From JANNMJ01 sp031425525 (GTDB lineage: Bacteria > Bacteroidota > Bacteroidia > Cytophagales > Hymenobacteraceae): a stretch of 64,000 nucleotides of DNA. Of the stretch, positions 35,919 to 46,116 are shown one piece after another (position 1 is the first letter of the stretch; the number at the start of each line of letters is the position of its first letter). The stretch is from NCBI GenBank assembly GCA_031425525.1, contig JANPJM010000030.1:1-64000 (forward strand), given 5' to 3'. The notes below the pieces were generated by a model, which worked only from the letters and a program-made list of their open reading frames with translations, did not search any database and was not told the DNA's origin. The translations under genes were made by a program, and so were the position numbers.

Positions 35919-38900
35919 ATGATCCCAATTTTACGCTATCTTTTTTGCCTTATTACCAAAACGCAAAGTCGGCCGGTCGGCCGGGCAGGGTTTGGGGTAG
36001 GGCTGCTCTACCCGGTCTTAGCCTTGGCCGTGGTTGTGCTGCTGGGCAGCGCCGGGGCGGCGCGGGCCGCCGTCGATGTGACGGTCACGCTTACGGGGCC
36101 GGCGGTGGTGTACTCCGGTACGGCCACGGGCAACTTCACGGTCACGTTCAGCAACGTCGGCGATGCGCCGGCCACCATCACGGTGCGCCGCGTGACGCTG
36201 CCGACCGGCTCGTCGTTGAGCGCGGGGCAAGTAACGGCGCTGCAAGCGGCGTATCCGGGGTTTACCTACAACACCGGCAATCGGCGGCTCGATTTCGGGA
36301 CAGCGCTGCTGGCCGGCGGTGCCAGCAACGTCTTCAACTTCCCGTTTACGCCGCAGGTGGTCAATACCTCGGGTAGCATTCAGCTGACGGCAAACATCAC
36401 TACTTCGACGGCGCAAACCGGTTCTCTGACCGATAACGCCACCCTGAACACGACCAACACGCCCGTCGCCGACCTTTCGGTGGTCGTGCAAGCGGCTCCG
36501 GCCTCGGTCAATGCGGGGGCTACATCGGCTACGTACACCGTGCGGTCGGCGAATGCCGGCCCTAGCCGCACCAATGGATCTACCCTGGAGGCCAGGTTGT
36601 TGGTCAATGGCGCGGTGCCGCCGGCCGGTACGGTGGTAGCAGGACTCAACAATGGCGGGACGTACGACGCCGGCACGGGCATCATTTCCTGGACGGTGGG
36701 CAGTATCAATTCCGGCAACACCGCCGACCGCCCCTTCTCCATTCAGGTGCCCAACTCTACGGCGGGCGGTTCCACGATCAGCATACAGGTAGCGGGCACC
36801 GCAACATCTACTGATTTTGATGCTACCAACAACGACGGCTCGGTAACGAACCCGACCCTCGGCTCGACGGCCAACTGGACGACCATCATCAACGCCGCTG
36901 CTGATGTGCAAACGTTCATCACGGCGGCACCGACTACGGGTACGTCGGGTAGTACGGTCACATTTACGCAGACCATCCGGAACAACGGCCCGCAAACGGC
37001 GACGAACATCGTTCCGACGTTCCTTTTGCAACTCAATGGCGCGCCGCTGGCCGCTTCGGCCGTACCGGCCAACGTGGGGTATACCTACGATGCCGGTACC
37101 GGTCTGCTGACCTACACCACGCTCGCTACCCTAAACAACACCTCGACAACCACCCGCTCGGTGACCGTTACGGTACCCGCCGCTACGCCTAACAACGCCG
37201 CCCTCACGGTGCGCGCGGCGGCTACGGCGTCTTCTTCGGATGGCGACGCGACGAACAACAACGGTTCCATCACGACGGCCACGCTCGGCACCACCGCCAA
37301 CTGGACGACCACCATCAGCAACCTCGCCGATGTGACGACCACCCTCGGCGGCACCACCCAACTGCTTGCCGGGCAGCAAGCGAGCCTCACGGTGACGTTC
37401 TCGAACGCGGGGCCGTCGGTGGCGGCCGGAACGGTGCGCACGGTGGCGCTGCCCGCCGCCGCCACGGCCATTACGGCTACGGGCGGCACCATCAGTGGCA
37501 CCAACATCACGTACCCCGGCGGCGACCTGGCGCCCGGCGCGCCCGTGAGCTTTACCATTACGTTTACGCTGCCCGCTACGGCCCCCGCCACTTACACGGC
37601 TAGCTCGGCCATCAGCACCACCACTAGCCAGGGCGCCCTCACGCAACCCGACAACGCGAGCGTGACGCTGAGCCGCGCCGGAGCGCCGTTTACGTGTAAC
37701 TCTGCCTTCTACCGGATTCAACTGCCCACGACGGGCGCGGGCTCGATTCTGCAACGCCTCGACCGTACCACTACCTCTACGTCGGGGCTGGTGTACACGG
37801 CCACCAACCTCTACAATACGGGCTTCGATATGAACGCCCTCTCGCTCAATTTTGCCGACGGCTACCTGTACGCCTTCGGCTTGGGCACCAACCGCCTGTA
37901 CCGCCTCTCGGCCACGGGCAATGTGGTGCAGGACATGGGTCTGGTGGCGGGCTTGCCTACATCGGGCTTCAACTCGGCTTCCGCCGACCTAAACGGCAAT
38001 ATCTACCTCGGTCGCGATGGCCTGAGCGTGATTTACAGGCTCAACGTGGCGACGCTCGCCGTCACGACCATTACGCTGACGCCAGCCGTCGCCATCTTCG
38101 GCGACGTGGGCTATAATCCCGCCGACGGCTTCTTGTACGGCACACGCTACTACAACACCACCGGCACCAATGGCCTGTACCGTGTCAACCCTTCGACCGG
38201 CGCCGTAACGGTGCTGGGCACGCCGGCTACTTCGGGCGGCGGCTCGCAGGACGTAGGCTCGATTTTCTTCGATGCGGCCGGCACGCTGTACGCCGCCACC
38301 AACCAGGGGTCGCTGGTGCTGTTCGACACGACCGACGGGACGGTGACGGCCGTGGGCTCGGCCTCGTCGGCTACCCAATCGGACGGCGCATCGTGCGTGT
38401 TCCCCACCAACGACATCGACGTGGTGCTGAGCGCGACTGCGCCGTTGCGCGTCAATGCCACTACCTTCGACATCCCGTTCACTGTGCGCGTGCGCAACAG
38501 CGGCGCGGTGAGCAACCCGAACGTGCAGATCAACGATTTTCTGGCGGAAGCTTTCCCGACGGCCACCAGCATCACGGTCAGCGGCTTGGCGGTTGCCAAC
38601 GCGGGTGGGGCGGCGCTGGTCGCGAACCCAGCCTTCACCGGCACCGGCATCAACACGGCCCTGCTGAGCGGCACGGTGGCATTGGGTTCGGCCTCTACCA
38701 TATCGGCTACCATCACCTACACGGTGCGGGTGGCTTTCCCGGTGGGCGCGGTGCCCACCATTCAGTACGACCAAGTGTACGCCAGCACGGCCAGCGTGAG
38801 CCCCAATAACGGCTACACGCTCATCAACGGCGCGTACGTGCCGCCGAGCCAGGTATTGGCGGTCGATCTGTCGTCGAACTCGCTGGTACTGCCCACCACG

Positions 38901-41900
38901 CCGGGCGGCGATACCCCGCTCCCGACGCCGTTTACGTTCAGCCAGCCCATTGCGGCCGACAACGTTTTCAACACCCCGAACAATACGACGCTGGCCGCCG
39001 CCGCTGCTACCAGCGTAACGGCGAATGACACGCCGATCAGCCCAAACACGATCAGCAACAGCACCGTTGATTTGACCCCCGGCGGTGCCCTCAACCAGGC
39101 CAACGTGCCCGCCGTGACCGGTAGCGGCCAGTTTTCGGTGAATGCCAACGGCCAGATTTCGTACATCCCTGGTACGCCCACCTTCACGGGCGTTGCCACC
39201 ATTCAGTACACGGTGCGCGATAACGGCGGTAACGTCTCGAACCCCGCCACCATCAGCGTGAACGTAGGCCCGCAGACGGCGAACGATGTGATTTCGACGG
39301 CCTACAACGCCGCCGGCAGCACGGCCGCCAGCGTAACCGCCAATGATACCGACGCCAACGGCTTCGACCTGACCACTCTCGACCTCAACCCTGGAGTTGC
39401 GGGCGTGCAATCGACGTTCGATTTCGTGTCGGGCGGCAACACGGTCGGCACGTTCTCGGCCGCCGCAAACGGTGTCGTGACGTACACGCCCGCTACGGGC
39501 AGTCTCTTCACGGGCACGCCCACGGCGACGTACCGCATCCTCGACGGCCTCACCGGCAATCAGGCGCTCAGCAGCATCGGCACCATTACCGTCACGCTCA
39601 CCAACACGGCGCCGGTGGCCACCACGGGCCTCATCAACGTGGCCGTGCCCGCCTCCACCACCACACCCGTGGTGCTGAACCCCAACCTGAGCGGCACCGA
39701 CGCCGAAGGCAACGCCACCATTGCGTCGTTCATCGTCAACCCGCCGAGCAGCGGCACTTTGCGCTTCAACGGTATCACGGTAGCGGCCAACACGGTAGTA
39801 CCCGCCAACCAGCTCAACCTGCTGACTTATCAGCCGGTCAGCACGTTCGTGGGTAACGCCATCTTCTTCTTCGCAGTGCGCGACAACGTGGGCGCTACCG
39901 GCAGCACCACGACGTACACCATTCCCGTGTCGGCCGTGGCGGATGTGGCCACTACTCTCACCGGCCCCACCGGCATTCCGCCCGGTGCTGCCACCGGCAA
40001 CTACACGGCCACCTTCAGCAACGGCGGCCCATCGACGGCAGCGTCCGTGACGCGCCAGGTGACGCTGCCGCCCGGCTCGACGGTGACGGCCGCGCAATTG
40101 CTGACCATCACGACGGCCTACCCAACGGCTACTTACAACTCGACTACCCGCGTACTCGATTTCGGTACGCTCACTACGCTTAATTCCGGTGTCAGCAACT
40201 CGTTCGTGTTCGCCTTCACGGCGCCCACGACGGTGGTTGCCAGCACACCGCTCACGAGCGCCGTCACCACGACCACCAACCAAGGAGCCGACACTGGCCC
40301 TAATTCGGCCACGCTGAATCTGCGCGTCAACGCTCCGCCCGTGGCGAATAACGTGAGCTTCATTTCGATGACCACGCAGGCGCCCGCCACCGCCATCACG
40401 GCACTCAGCGCGACGGACTCCGACGGCTCAATCGCGTCGTTTACGATCCTGACCGTGCCGTCCGCCGGGCAAGGCCAACTGCTCGTTAATGGGGTTGGTA
40501 TCAACCCTTCGGGCTTCGCCGGGCTGACCATTACCCCCACCCAAGCGACCCAACTCAGCTTCGACCCGGCGGGGTCGCAGTACGGTAACTTCACGTTTAC
40601 CTACTCGGCGACCGACAACGACGGCGGCGTTTCCAACACGGCTACCTACACCGTACGGGTGACGAACGTAGCGCCGACCGCCAACAGCGACCAAAACGAT
40701 GTGCCGCTCAATACGCCTACTTCGGGCAATGTGCTGCTCAACGATGTTGATCCGGAGTTGGGCGTCCTGACCGTGAATACCACGCCTACCGTGGCGCCCA
40801 CGCGCGGTACCGTCACGTTGGCCGCTAACGGCTCCTACACTTACACGCCCAACACGGGTTACCTCGGCCCGGACACCTTCTCGTACCAAGTCTGCGATAA
40901 TGGCAGCTTGTGTTCATCCGCCAGCGTCACGATTCGGGTGTACAACCCGCTCACGGCGTGCGTATCGGGGACGGGCAATAACATTCTGACCAATCCAAGC
41001 TTCACGAGCGGTAACACCGGTTTCGTGACAACTTTGACGTATGTGCCCTCCCCGGCGACTCCGGGCCAGCTTTACCCTGAGGACACGTATACCGTGACGG
41101 CCGATGTGGCGCCATTCCACGCGGCGTTCTCGGGCACCGGCCGCACCGGTGCCGGCGACAACTTCATGGCCATCAACGCCTCGCCGCAAATCAAGGTCAT
41201 GTACCAGCAGACGATGACGGTGCAGCCCAACCGCTACTACACGTTCTCGGCGTACTTCAAAAACCTGATTACGAACCGGAACATCGCCGTGCCGCAAGTC
41301 GGGTTCGTGATCAATGGCCAGTCTACGTCGGGTATCGTCACGATTCCGGAAGAAGCCGCCGCCGGCCCCGCCAACGTCTGGATCAAATTCTCCGACATCT
41401 GGTTCTCCGGCAGCAATACCACCGCAACGTTCGAGATTCGGAACCTGACGATCGACCGCAACGGCAACGACCTCGGCATCGACGACATCTACTTCGGTAC
41501 GTGTAATCTGCCGCCGTTCGCCAACGCCGACATTCGCAACACGCCGCCGGCTACGCCGATCACGTTCAACATCACGGCCAATGATACCGACGGCGACGGC
41601 ACCATCGTGCCGGCTACGATCATCCTGACGGGCTCGGCGCCCGGTACGCCGCGCTCGTTTACCGATTCGTTCGGCAACACCTTCGTGGTCGATGCCGCCG
41701 GCAACCTCACGTTTACGCCGGTGCCGACATTTTTCGGCATCGCCTCGGCTACCTACACCGTGCAGGATAATAACGGTGCTACCTCGAACCCCGGCGTCAT
41801 CTCCGTAACGGTGCAGGCGCCGCTGGTCGATGTGCAAACGGTCATCACGTCGCCGGCGAGCAACAGCGCCATCATCGCGGGGCAGCCCACCACGGCCACC

Positions 41901-44900
41901 ATCGTGACGACGAATAACTCGACTTCCGCTACCGGCTACGATGTTGTGCAGTCGCTGGAACTGCGCCCCGGTCTGGCTGCGGCAGGTTTGCTGCTCGACG
42001 GCTCGGCCGGTACCCTTAGCGGTTCGACGATTACGTTCGGCGGCGGTGCCACCTATAACGTGCTGACCGGCGTGCTGACGCTGCCAGCGCTGCCTTCGTT
42101 GGCGCCCACGGCTACGGCTACCTACACCGTGACCTTCCCGGCGCCGGGTTCCGGTCCGCTGGCGCTTACGGCCGTCGTCACGCACGACGCCCTCGACGCG
42201 GTGCCCGCCAACAACGTGTTCACGGCCAACCTGCTGGTCGATCCACGCTTCGACCTCGTGACGACCGTCAGCGGCCCGACGAGCATCGTCACCGGCAACC
42301 AGGTGACGTTCTTTGTCACTACCGCCAACAATTCCACGTCCGTATCGGCGGGCGACAACGTGGTGCAAACCGCGCAGTTCCCGGCCAATCTGGTGCAAGT
42401 GTTCGTGAGCAACGGCGGTATGTACGATGCCGCTACCGGCCTCGTAACGTGGCCGGCGGTCAATAATCTCGCACCCGGTCAGCGACTCATCAACACGGTG
42501 GCCTTCGACGCGCCAAGTGCGGGCTTCACGGCTACGTCCACGGTTACACCGAACACGCTACTGACCGGCGAAACCGTAGTGCCGACCAACTCGGCCACTG
42601 CGCCCGCCACTACGGTAAGCGCCCCGGTGCTTACGCAACGCGCCGACCCCTTCGTTTCCATCCGTGCTTCGGCGCATTACGTGGCCCCCGGCACGCCGGT
42701 CAATCTGACGGTGGCCGGCGGCAACCACGGGCCTGATGGCGCATTGGGCGTGGGTGTAACGATCCACATCAATCCGGGCCTGACGTTCACCAACCTCGGC
42801 GGCGCTACCTACGACTCTAACGCCGGTCTGCTGACGTTCGGCGCCCTGAGCCGCCCAACTGGCCCGCTGATCGCTGGCGACAGCACGACCTACGTACTCA
42901 CGCTGTTGGCCCCAACGGTTGGCCCGGTGCTGGCGGCTGCGGTTGTTACCTCCACCACCCGCGATGAAGTAGCGAACAACAACTTCATGTCCACGAAAAT
43001 CGACGTCTTTACTGGCGTCGATCTCGCCATCACGTTGGCGGCCCCGGCTACGGCCAGCGCCGGCGAGGCGGTGCTGTACACCGTGACCACGACCAACCAG
43101 AGCGGTGCCCCGGCGCGCAACCTCGATCAGACCTTGCAACTGCCGCCTAACCTGGGCAGTGTTGCGGTAAGCGGTGGGGGTACGTACAACGTAGGCACCG
43201 GTATCGTGACATTCCCCGCGATTGCCAGCCTCGCAGTGGGCGCCTCGCAATCGTACTCGGTTCGCGTAACGGCTCCGTCCGATATCTCGACCCTGCGCGC
43301 CGTGGCGGCGGTGGCCAGCAGCACGCCTGAAACGCAGTACACCAACAACGTGGCCACCGCGCTCACGACGTTGTCGCCGGCCGCTGATGTGCGGATCACG
43401 ATCAGTGGCCCGGCCACCGGCATCATCAACTCGCCGGTGAGCTACGTGGTGACAACCACCAATTTCGGCCCCTCGGTGGCGGCTTCCACCACCCCCACGG
43501 TGCAGCTCCCGCGCAACCTGATTCTCATCAACCTGCCGACCGGCGCTACTTACGTGCCGGCCACGGGGCTGCTGACGTTCCCCACCATTCAGAACCTGCC
43601 GGCCAACGGGTCGAGTGCCACGGCGTTCACGGTGGTGATGCCCGATGTGGCGCGGCTGGTACCCACGGCGACGGCCACTGTTACGGCCGCCACCAACGAC
43701 CGCAACCTGACCAACAACTTCGCCTCGTTCAGTACCATCGCCAACGCGCCTACCGACCAGATTGCCGATCTGGCGGCTACGGTGAGCGTCACCAGCGGCG
43801 GTACGCCGGTTACGGCCGCTACGCCCAGCCAGTCGCTGACCTTCGCCGCGACGTACACCAACAACGGCATCGACCCGGCCTTCAATGTGGCGCCACGTCT
43901 GGCTCTGCCCTCCGGCCTGGTGCTGGCCAACGTGGTCATCAGCAATGGTGGTGCTTATAACTCTTCTACTGGTCTGGTGACGTGGCCCGTCGAAGTAGGT
44001 CCGTTCGCGGTGGGGGCTTCCCTGGCGTACACCGTTACGTTCCCGGCGCCGGCTGCCGGCCCCGTGGTGGCTACGGCCATCGTATCGTCATCCATCAGCG
44101 ACAACGTGCTCGCCAATAACGTGGCTTCTACGAGCGTGACGATCAACGCCCAAGTGGATGTCATCAGCCGGGTGGTTGGCCCGGCCACGGTCCAGCCCGG
44201 CGAATCGGCGACGTACACCATCACCACGAGCAACAACGGCCCGTCGAGCGCTACGGCGGTGCAAACCACCGTCACGCTGCCGGCCGGGATCAGCAACCTG
44301 GTGATCCCGGCCGGCGCCACGGTATCGGGCAACGACGTACTGATGCCGATTGACAACGTGCAGACGCCCGGCGTGAACGGGCAGCAGTCGTACCTGATTT
44401 CGTTTACGCCACCGACCGCCACGCCGTGGCAGGTAAGCACGACGGCTACCACGGCCACCACCGAAACCAACACGACCAACAACGGGCAGTCGGTTTCGAC
44501 GAGCCGTGCCAACCTGCTGCCGACCGCTACCAACGTAGTCAACTCGATGCCGCAACCCATCGGCAACACCGCTACCACCCCGCGCGCCATCTCGCCGCCG
44601 GTGGGGGCCGATACCGACGGCACTATTGTGCGCTTCACGCTGGCGGCCCTGCCGCCCAGCACGCAGGGTACGCTCTACGTGAACGGCGTGCCGCTAGCAG
44701 GCTTGACCTTTACATTGGCGCAAGCCAACCAACTCAGCTTCCTGCCGGCACCGGGTTTCAGCGGTAACGTGTTCCTCACGTATACCTCCACCGACAACGC
44801 CTCCGGTGTGAGCGTACCGGCGCTCTACACGTTGCCCATCGGCCGCGACAACGACTCGTACTACACCTACGCGCCGGTGCTGGGCGGCACCGTAGCGTAC

Positions 44901-45752
44901 CAGAACGGCGACAACATCGCGGTGCTGTACGATGCCAACGGCGGCGAATACGTCGGCGCCAACGTGGTGGATACGGGCACGCGCTCGGTGGTATATGCCG
45001 CCGGTTCGGCTACGCTGCCGCCCGGTACGGCGCTCGATCCGGTAACGGGCCGCGTGTACGTATCCGACCGTAACCTGCTCGTGGCGGGCACCTACACCAT
45101 CAACGTCACCTCGACCGACGTGTACAGCGGCCAGAACAATGTGCCGGTAGTCTTCACCATTGGGGCCAATCCGCTGCCGGTGGAGCTGCGCACGTTCACG
45201 GCGCGCGCCTCGGGCCTCGACGGCGTGCTGGCCTGGACAACCGCCTCGGAGAAGAACAACGCCTACTTCGCCGTCGAGCGCTCGCGCGATGGCGGGCGCA
45301 CCTTCGCCGAGATCGGCCGGCGCACAGGCGCGGGCTCGACGCCCGTGCCGCAGGAATACGCCCTGACCGATGGGGGCGTAGGCCGCACGGCGGGCACGGT
45401 GTACTACCGCTTGCGACAGGTGGACACCGATGGAAAGTTCTCGTTCTCCGACGTGCGGGCCATCGCCTTCACGGGTGGCGTAGTGGGCGGCCCGCTGACG
45501 GCCTACCCCAACCCGGTAGCCGGTGGGGCGGACGCGACGCTGAAGGTAGCCTTTGAGGGCCAAGTGGCGGGCCGCTACGCGCTCACGCTCTATGATGCGG
45601 CGGGCCGGGCGGTGCTGACGGCGACGCACGCGGTAGGCGCGGGTGCCGAGGCGGCGCAACTGGCCGTGGGCACGTTGCCGGCGGGTACGTACACGCTGCG
45701 CGTGACGAGCGCCGAGGGGTATGACTCGACGCTGCGCGTGGTGCGCCAGTAA
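35919..45752 (+). CDS. Giant T9SS-exported protein: DUF11 repeats, propeller-like and cadherin-like regions
   Basis: 3,277 residues. Hydrophobic export signal at about 29-50 (LLYPVLALAVVVLLGSAGAARA). Four N-terminal DUF11-like repeats (VDVTVTLTGPAVVYSG, ADLSVVVQAAPASV, ...). At about 590-830 a DUF6923-like, propeller-type segment (GSILQRLDRTT, SLNFADGYLYAFGLGTNRLYRLS). At about 1000-1600 cadherin/Ig-like domains (SVTANDTPISPNTI, GNVLLNDVDPELG). At about 1680-1865 a carbohydrate-binding-like jelly roll (ILTNPSFTSGNTGF ... RYYTFSAYFKNL). Seven more DUF11 repeats, then the same NPLPVELRTFTARASGL module and type A sorting domain as the first giant. Probably a surface protein; the ligand is unknown. 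Confidence 0.87.
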   Translation: MIPILRYLFCLITKTQSRPVGRAGFGVGLLYPVLALAVVVLLGSAGAARAAVDVTVTLTGPAVVYSGTATGNFTVTFSNVGDAPATITVRRVTLPTGSSLSAGQVTALQAAYPGFTYNTGNRRLDFGTALLAGGASNVFNFPFTPQVVNTSGSIQLTANITTSTAQTGSLTDNATLNTTNTPVADLSVVVQAAPASVNAGATSATYTVRSANAGPSRTNGSTLEARLLVNGAVPPAGTVVAGLNNGGTYDAGTGIISWTVGSINSGNTADRPFSIQVPNSTAGGSTISIQVAGTATSTDFDATNNDGSVTNPTLGSTANWTTIINAAADVQTFITAAPTTGTSGSTVTFTQTIRNNGPQTATNIVPTFLLQLNGAPLAASAVPANVGYTYDAGTGLLTYTTLATLNNTSTTTRSVTVTVPAATPNNAALTVRAAATASSSDGDATNNNGSITTATLGTTANWTTTISNLADVTTTLGGTTQLLAGQQASLTVTFSNAGPSVAAGTVRTVALPAAATAITATGGTISGTNITYPGGDLAPGAPVSFTITFTLPATAPATYTASSAISTTTSQGALTQPDNASVTLSRAGAPFTCNSAFYRIQLPTTGAGSILQRLDRTTTSTSGLVYTATNLYNTGFDMNALSLNFADGYLYAFGLGTNRLYRLSATGNVVQDMGLVAGLPTSGFNSASADLNGNIYLGRDGLSVIYRLNVATLAVTTITLTPAVAIFGDVGYNPADGFLYGTRYYNTTGTNGLYRVNPSTGAVTVLGTPATSGGGSQDVGSIFFDAAGTLYAATNQGSLVLFDTTDGTVTAVGSASSATQSDGASCVFPTNDIDVVLSATAPLRVNATTFDIPFTVRVRNSGAVSNPNVQINDFLAEAFPTATSITVSGLAVANAGGAALVANPAFTGTGINTALLSGTVALGSASTISATITYTVRVAFPVGAVPTIQYDQVYASTASVSPNNGYTLINGAYVPPSQVLAVDLSSNSLVLPTTPGGDTPLPTPFTFSQPIAADNVFNTPNNTTLAAAAATSVTANDTPISPNTISNSTVDLTPGGALNQANVPAVTGSGQFSVNANGQISYIPGTPTFTGVATIQYTVRDNGGNVSNPATISVNVGPQTANDVISTAYNAAGSTAASVTANDTDANGFDLTTLDLNPGVAGVQSTFDFVSGGNTVGTFSAAANGVVTYTPATGSLFTGTPTATYRILDGLTGNQALSSIGTITVTLTNTAPVATTGLINVAVPASTTTPVVLNPNLSGTDAEGNATIASFIVNPPSSGTLRFNGITVAANTVVPANQLNLLTYQPVSTFVGNAIFFFAVRDNVGATGSTTTYTIPVSAVADVATTLTGPTGIPPGAATGNYTATFSNGGPSTAASVTRQVTLPPGSTVTAAQLLTITTAYPTATYNSTTRVLDFGTLTTLNSGVSNSFVFAFTAPTTVVASTPLTSAVTTTTNQGADTGPNSATLNLRVNAPPVANNVSFISMTTQAPATAITALSATDSDGSIASFTILTVPSAGQGQLLVNGVGINPSGFAGLTITPTQATQLSFDPAGSQYGNFTFTYSATDNDGGVSNTATYTVRVTNVAPTANSDQNDVPLNTPTSGNVLLNDVDPELGVLTVNTTPTVAPTRGTVTLAANGSYTYTPNTGYLGPDTFSYQVCDNGSLCSSASVTIRVYNPLTACVSGTGNNILTNPSFTSGNTGFVTTLTYVPSPATPGQLYPEDTYTVTADVAPFHAAFSGTGRTGAGDNFMAINASPQIKVMYQQTMTVQPNRYYTFSAYFKNLITNRNIAVPQVGFVINGQSTSGIVTIPEEAAAGPANVWIKFSDIWFSGSNTTATFEIRNLTIDRNGNDLGIDDIYFGTCNLPPFANADIRNTPPATPITFNITANDTDGDGTIVPATIILTGSAPGTPRSFTDSFGNTFVVDAAGNLTFTPVPTFFGIASATYTVQDNNGATSNPGVISVTVQAPLVDVQTVITSPASNSAIIAGQPTTATIVTTNNSTSATGYDVVQSLELRPGLAAAGLLLDGSAGTLSGSTITFGGGATYNVLTGVLTLPALPSLAPTATATYTVTFPAPGSGPLALTAVVTHDALDAVPANNVFTANLLVDPRFDLVTTVSGPTSIVTGNQVTFFVTTANNSTSVSAGDNVVQTAQFPANLVQVFVSNGGMYDAATGLVTWPAVNNLAPGQRLINTVAFDAPSAGFTATSTVTPNTLLTGETVVPTNSATAPATTVSAPVLTQRADPFVSIRASAHYVAPGTPVNLTVAGGNHGPDGALGVGVTIHINPGLTFTNLGGATYDSNAGLLTFGALSRPTGPLIAGDSTTYVLTLLAPTVGPVLAAAVVTSTTRDEVANNNFMSTKIDVFTGVDLAITLAAPATASAGEAVLYTVTTTNQSGAPARNLDQTLQLPPNLGSVAVSGGGTYNVGTGIVTFPAIASLAVGASQSYSVRVTAPSDISTLRAVAAVASSTPETQYTNNVATALTTLSPAADVRITISGPATGIINSPVSYVVTTTNFGPSVAASTTPTVQLPRNLILINLPTGATYVPATGLLTFPTIQNLPANGSSATAFTVVMPDVARLVPTATATVTAATNDRNLTNNFASFSTIANAPTDQIADLAATVSVTSGGTPVTAATPSQSLTFAATYTNNGIDPAFNVAPRLALPSGLVLANVVISNGGAYNSSTGLVTWPVEVGPFAVGASLAYTVTFPAPAAGPVVATAIVSSSISDNVLANNVASTSVTINAQVDVISRVVGPATVQPGESATYTITTSNNGPSSATAVQTTVTLPAGISNLVIPAGATVSGNDVLMPIDNVQTPGVNGQQSYLISFTPPTATPWQVSTTATTATTETNTTNNGQSVSTSRANLLPTATNVVNSMPQPIGNTATTPRAISPPVGADTDGTIVRFTLAALPPSTQGTLYVNGVPLAGLTFTLAQANQLSFLPAPGFSGNVFLTYTSTDNASGVSVPALYTLPIGRDNDSYYTYAPVLGGTVAYQNGDNIAVLYDANGGEYVGANVVDTGTRSVVYAAGSATLPPGTALDPVTGRVYVSDRNLLVAGTYTINVTSTDVYSGQNNVPVVFTIGANPLPVELRTFTARASGLDGVLAWTTASEKNNAYFAVERSRDGGRTFAEIGRRTGAGSTPVPQEYALTDGGVGRTAGTVYYRLRQVDTDGKFSFSDVRAIAFTGGVVGGPLTAYPNPVAGGADATLKVAFEGQVAGRYALTLYDAAGRAVLTATHAVGAGAEAAQLAVGTLPAGTYTLRVTSAEGYDSTLRVVRQ

Positions 45753-45830
45753 GCAGGTTGCGGCTGTAGACTGCTGTAAATGATTGATAACCGAAACCGC
45801 CCCGTCGAGCAAGTTGCTCGGCGGGGCGGT
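45168..45830 (+). repeat. Shared 3' module and terminator, copy 2
   Basis: Direct repeat of 34042-34704; see that entry for the comparison. Seven residue differences seen over 194, including T/K and S/R in the sorting domain. Confidence 0.9.
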
Positions 45831-45834
45831 TTTA
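45796..45834 (+). terminator. Terminator of the second giant gene
   Basis: accgccccgtcgagc pairs with gctcggcggggcggt, followed by tttt at 45831-45834. Stem nearly identical to the one at 34670-34704. Confidence 0.85.
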
Positions 45835-45859
45835 CATTGAATACGGAATGGTGCGGTTA

Positions 45860-45937
45860 GTAACGTAACGCTCAGCTCCCGCTTGGTGTCGCGCGCCGCG
45901 CGTGGGGTCGCCAAGCGGGAGCTGAGCGTTACGTTAC
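45860..45937. repeat. Perfect 27-bp inverted repeat
   Basis: gtaacgtaacgctcagctcc and the next seven bases (45860-45886) are the exact reverse complement of 45911-45937, with a GC-rich 24-base loop (gcgcgccgcgcg). It lies just past the terminator, so it is not needed for termination. It shares the gtaacgt edge and agctcc core with the RAYT-linked hairpin at 577-678, which may or may not be meaningful. Confidence 0.8.
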
Positions 45938-45981
45938 CGTTACGTTGTAACCCAACCGCCGTGCGTCAAGCCCGAAAGCGC

Positions 45982-46116
45982 CTATTTATTCCTGCGACAC
46001 CGGTCAGAGCAATACTTCACTTCCTCCCACACCTTTTCCCATTTTTTCCGCCACGCGAACGGACGGCCGCAGGTGAGGCAGATTTTAGTCGGCAGATGGG
46101 GCTTGCGGTGCGTCAA
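45982..46116 (-). CDS. DUF2256 protein, TTG start
   Basis: 44 residues: THRKPHLPTKICLTCGRPF, AWRKKWEKVWEEV, KYCSDRCRRNK. The CxxC ... CSDRC cysteines and the FxWRKKW motif are diagnostic of DUF2256, a small zinc-ribbon-like family often found near photolyase or cryptochrome genes, none of which is here. No ATG is in frame; TTG at 46114-46116 gives the family N-terminus. The start overlaps the last 32 bases of the upstream gene (46085-46630), so expression is probably coupled to it. Confidence 0.8.
   Translation of the reverse strand: MTHRKPHLPTKICLTCGRPFAWRKKWEKVWEEVKYCSDRCRRNK

Noticed and set aside
37989..40283. 764-residue minus-strand frame under the second giant
   Set aside because: Same reasoning; Arg/Gly/His-rich shadow.
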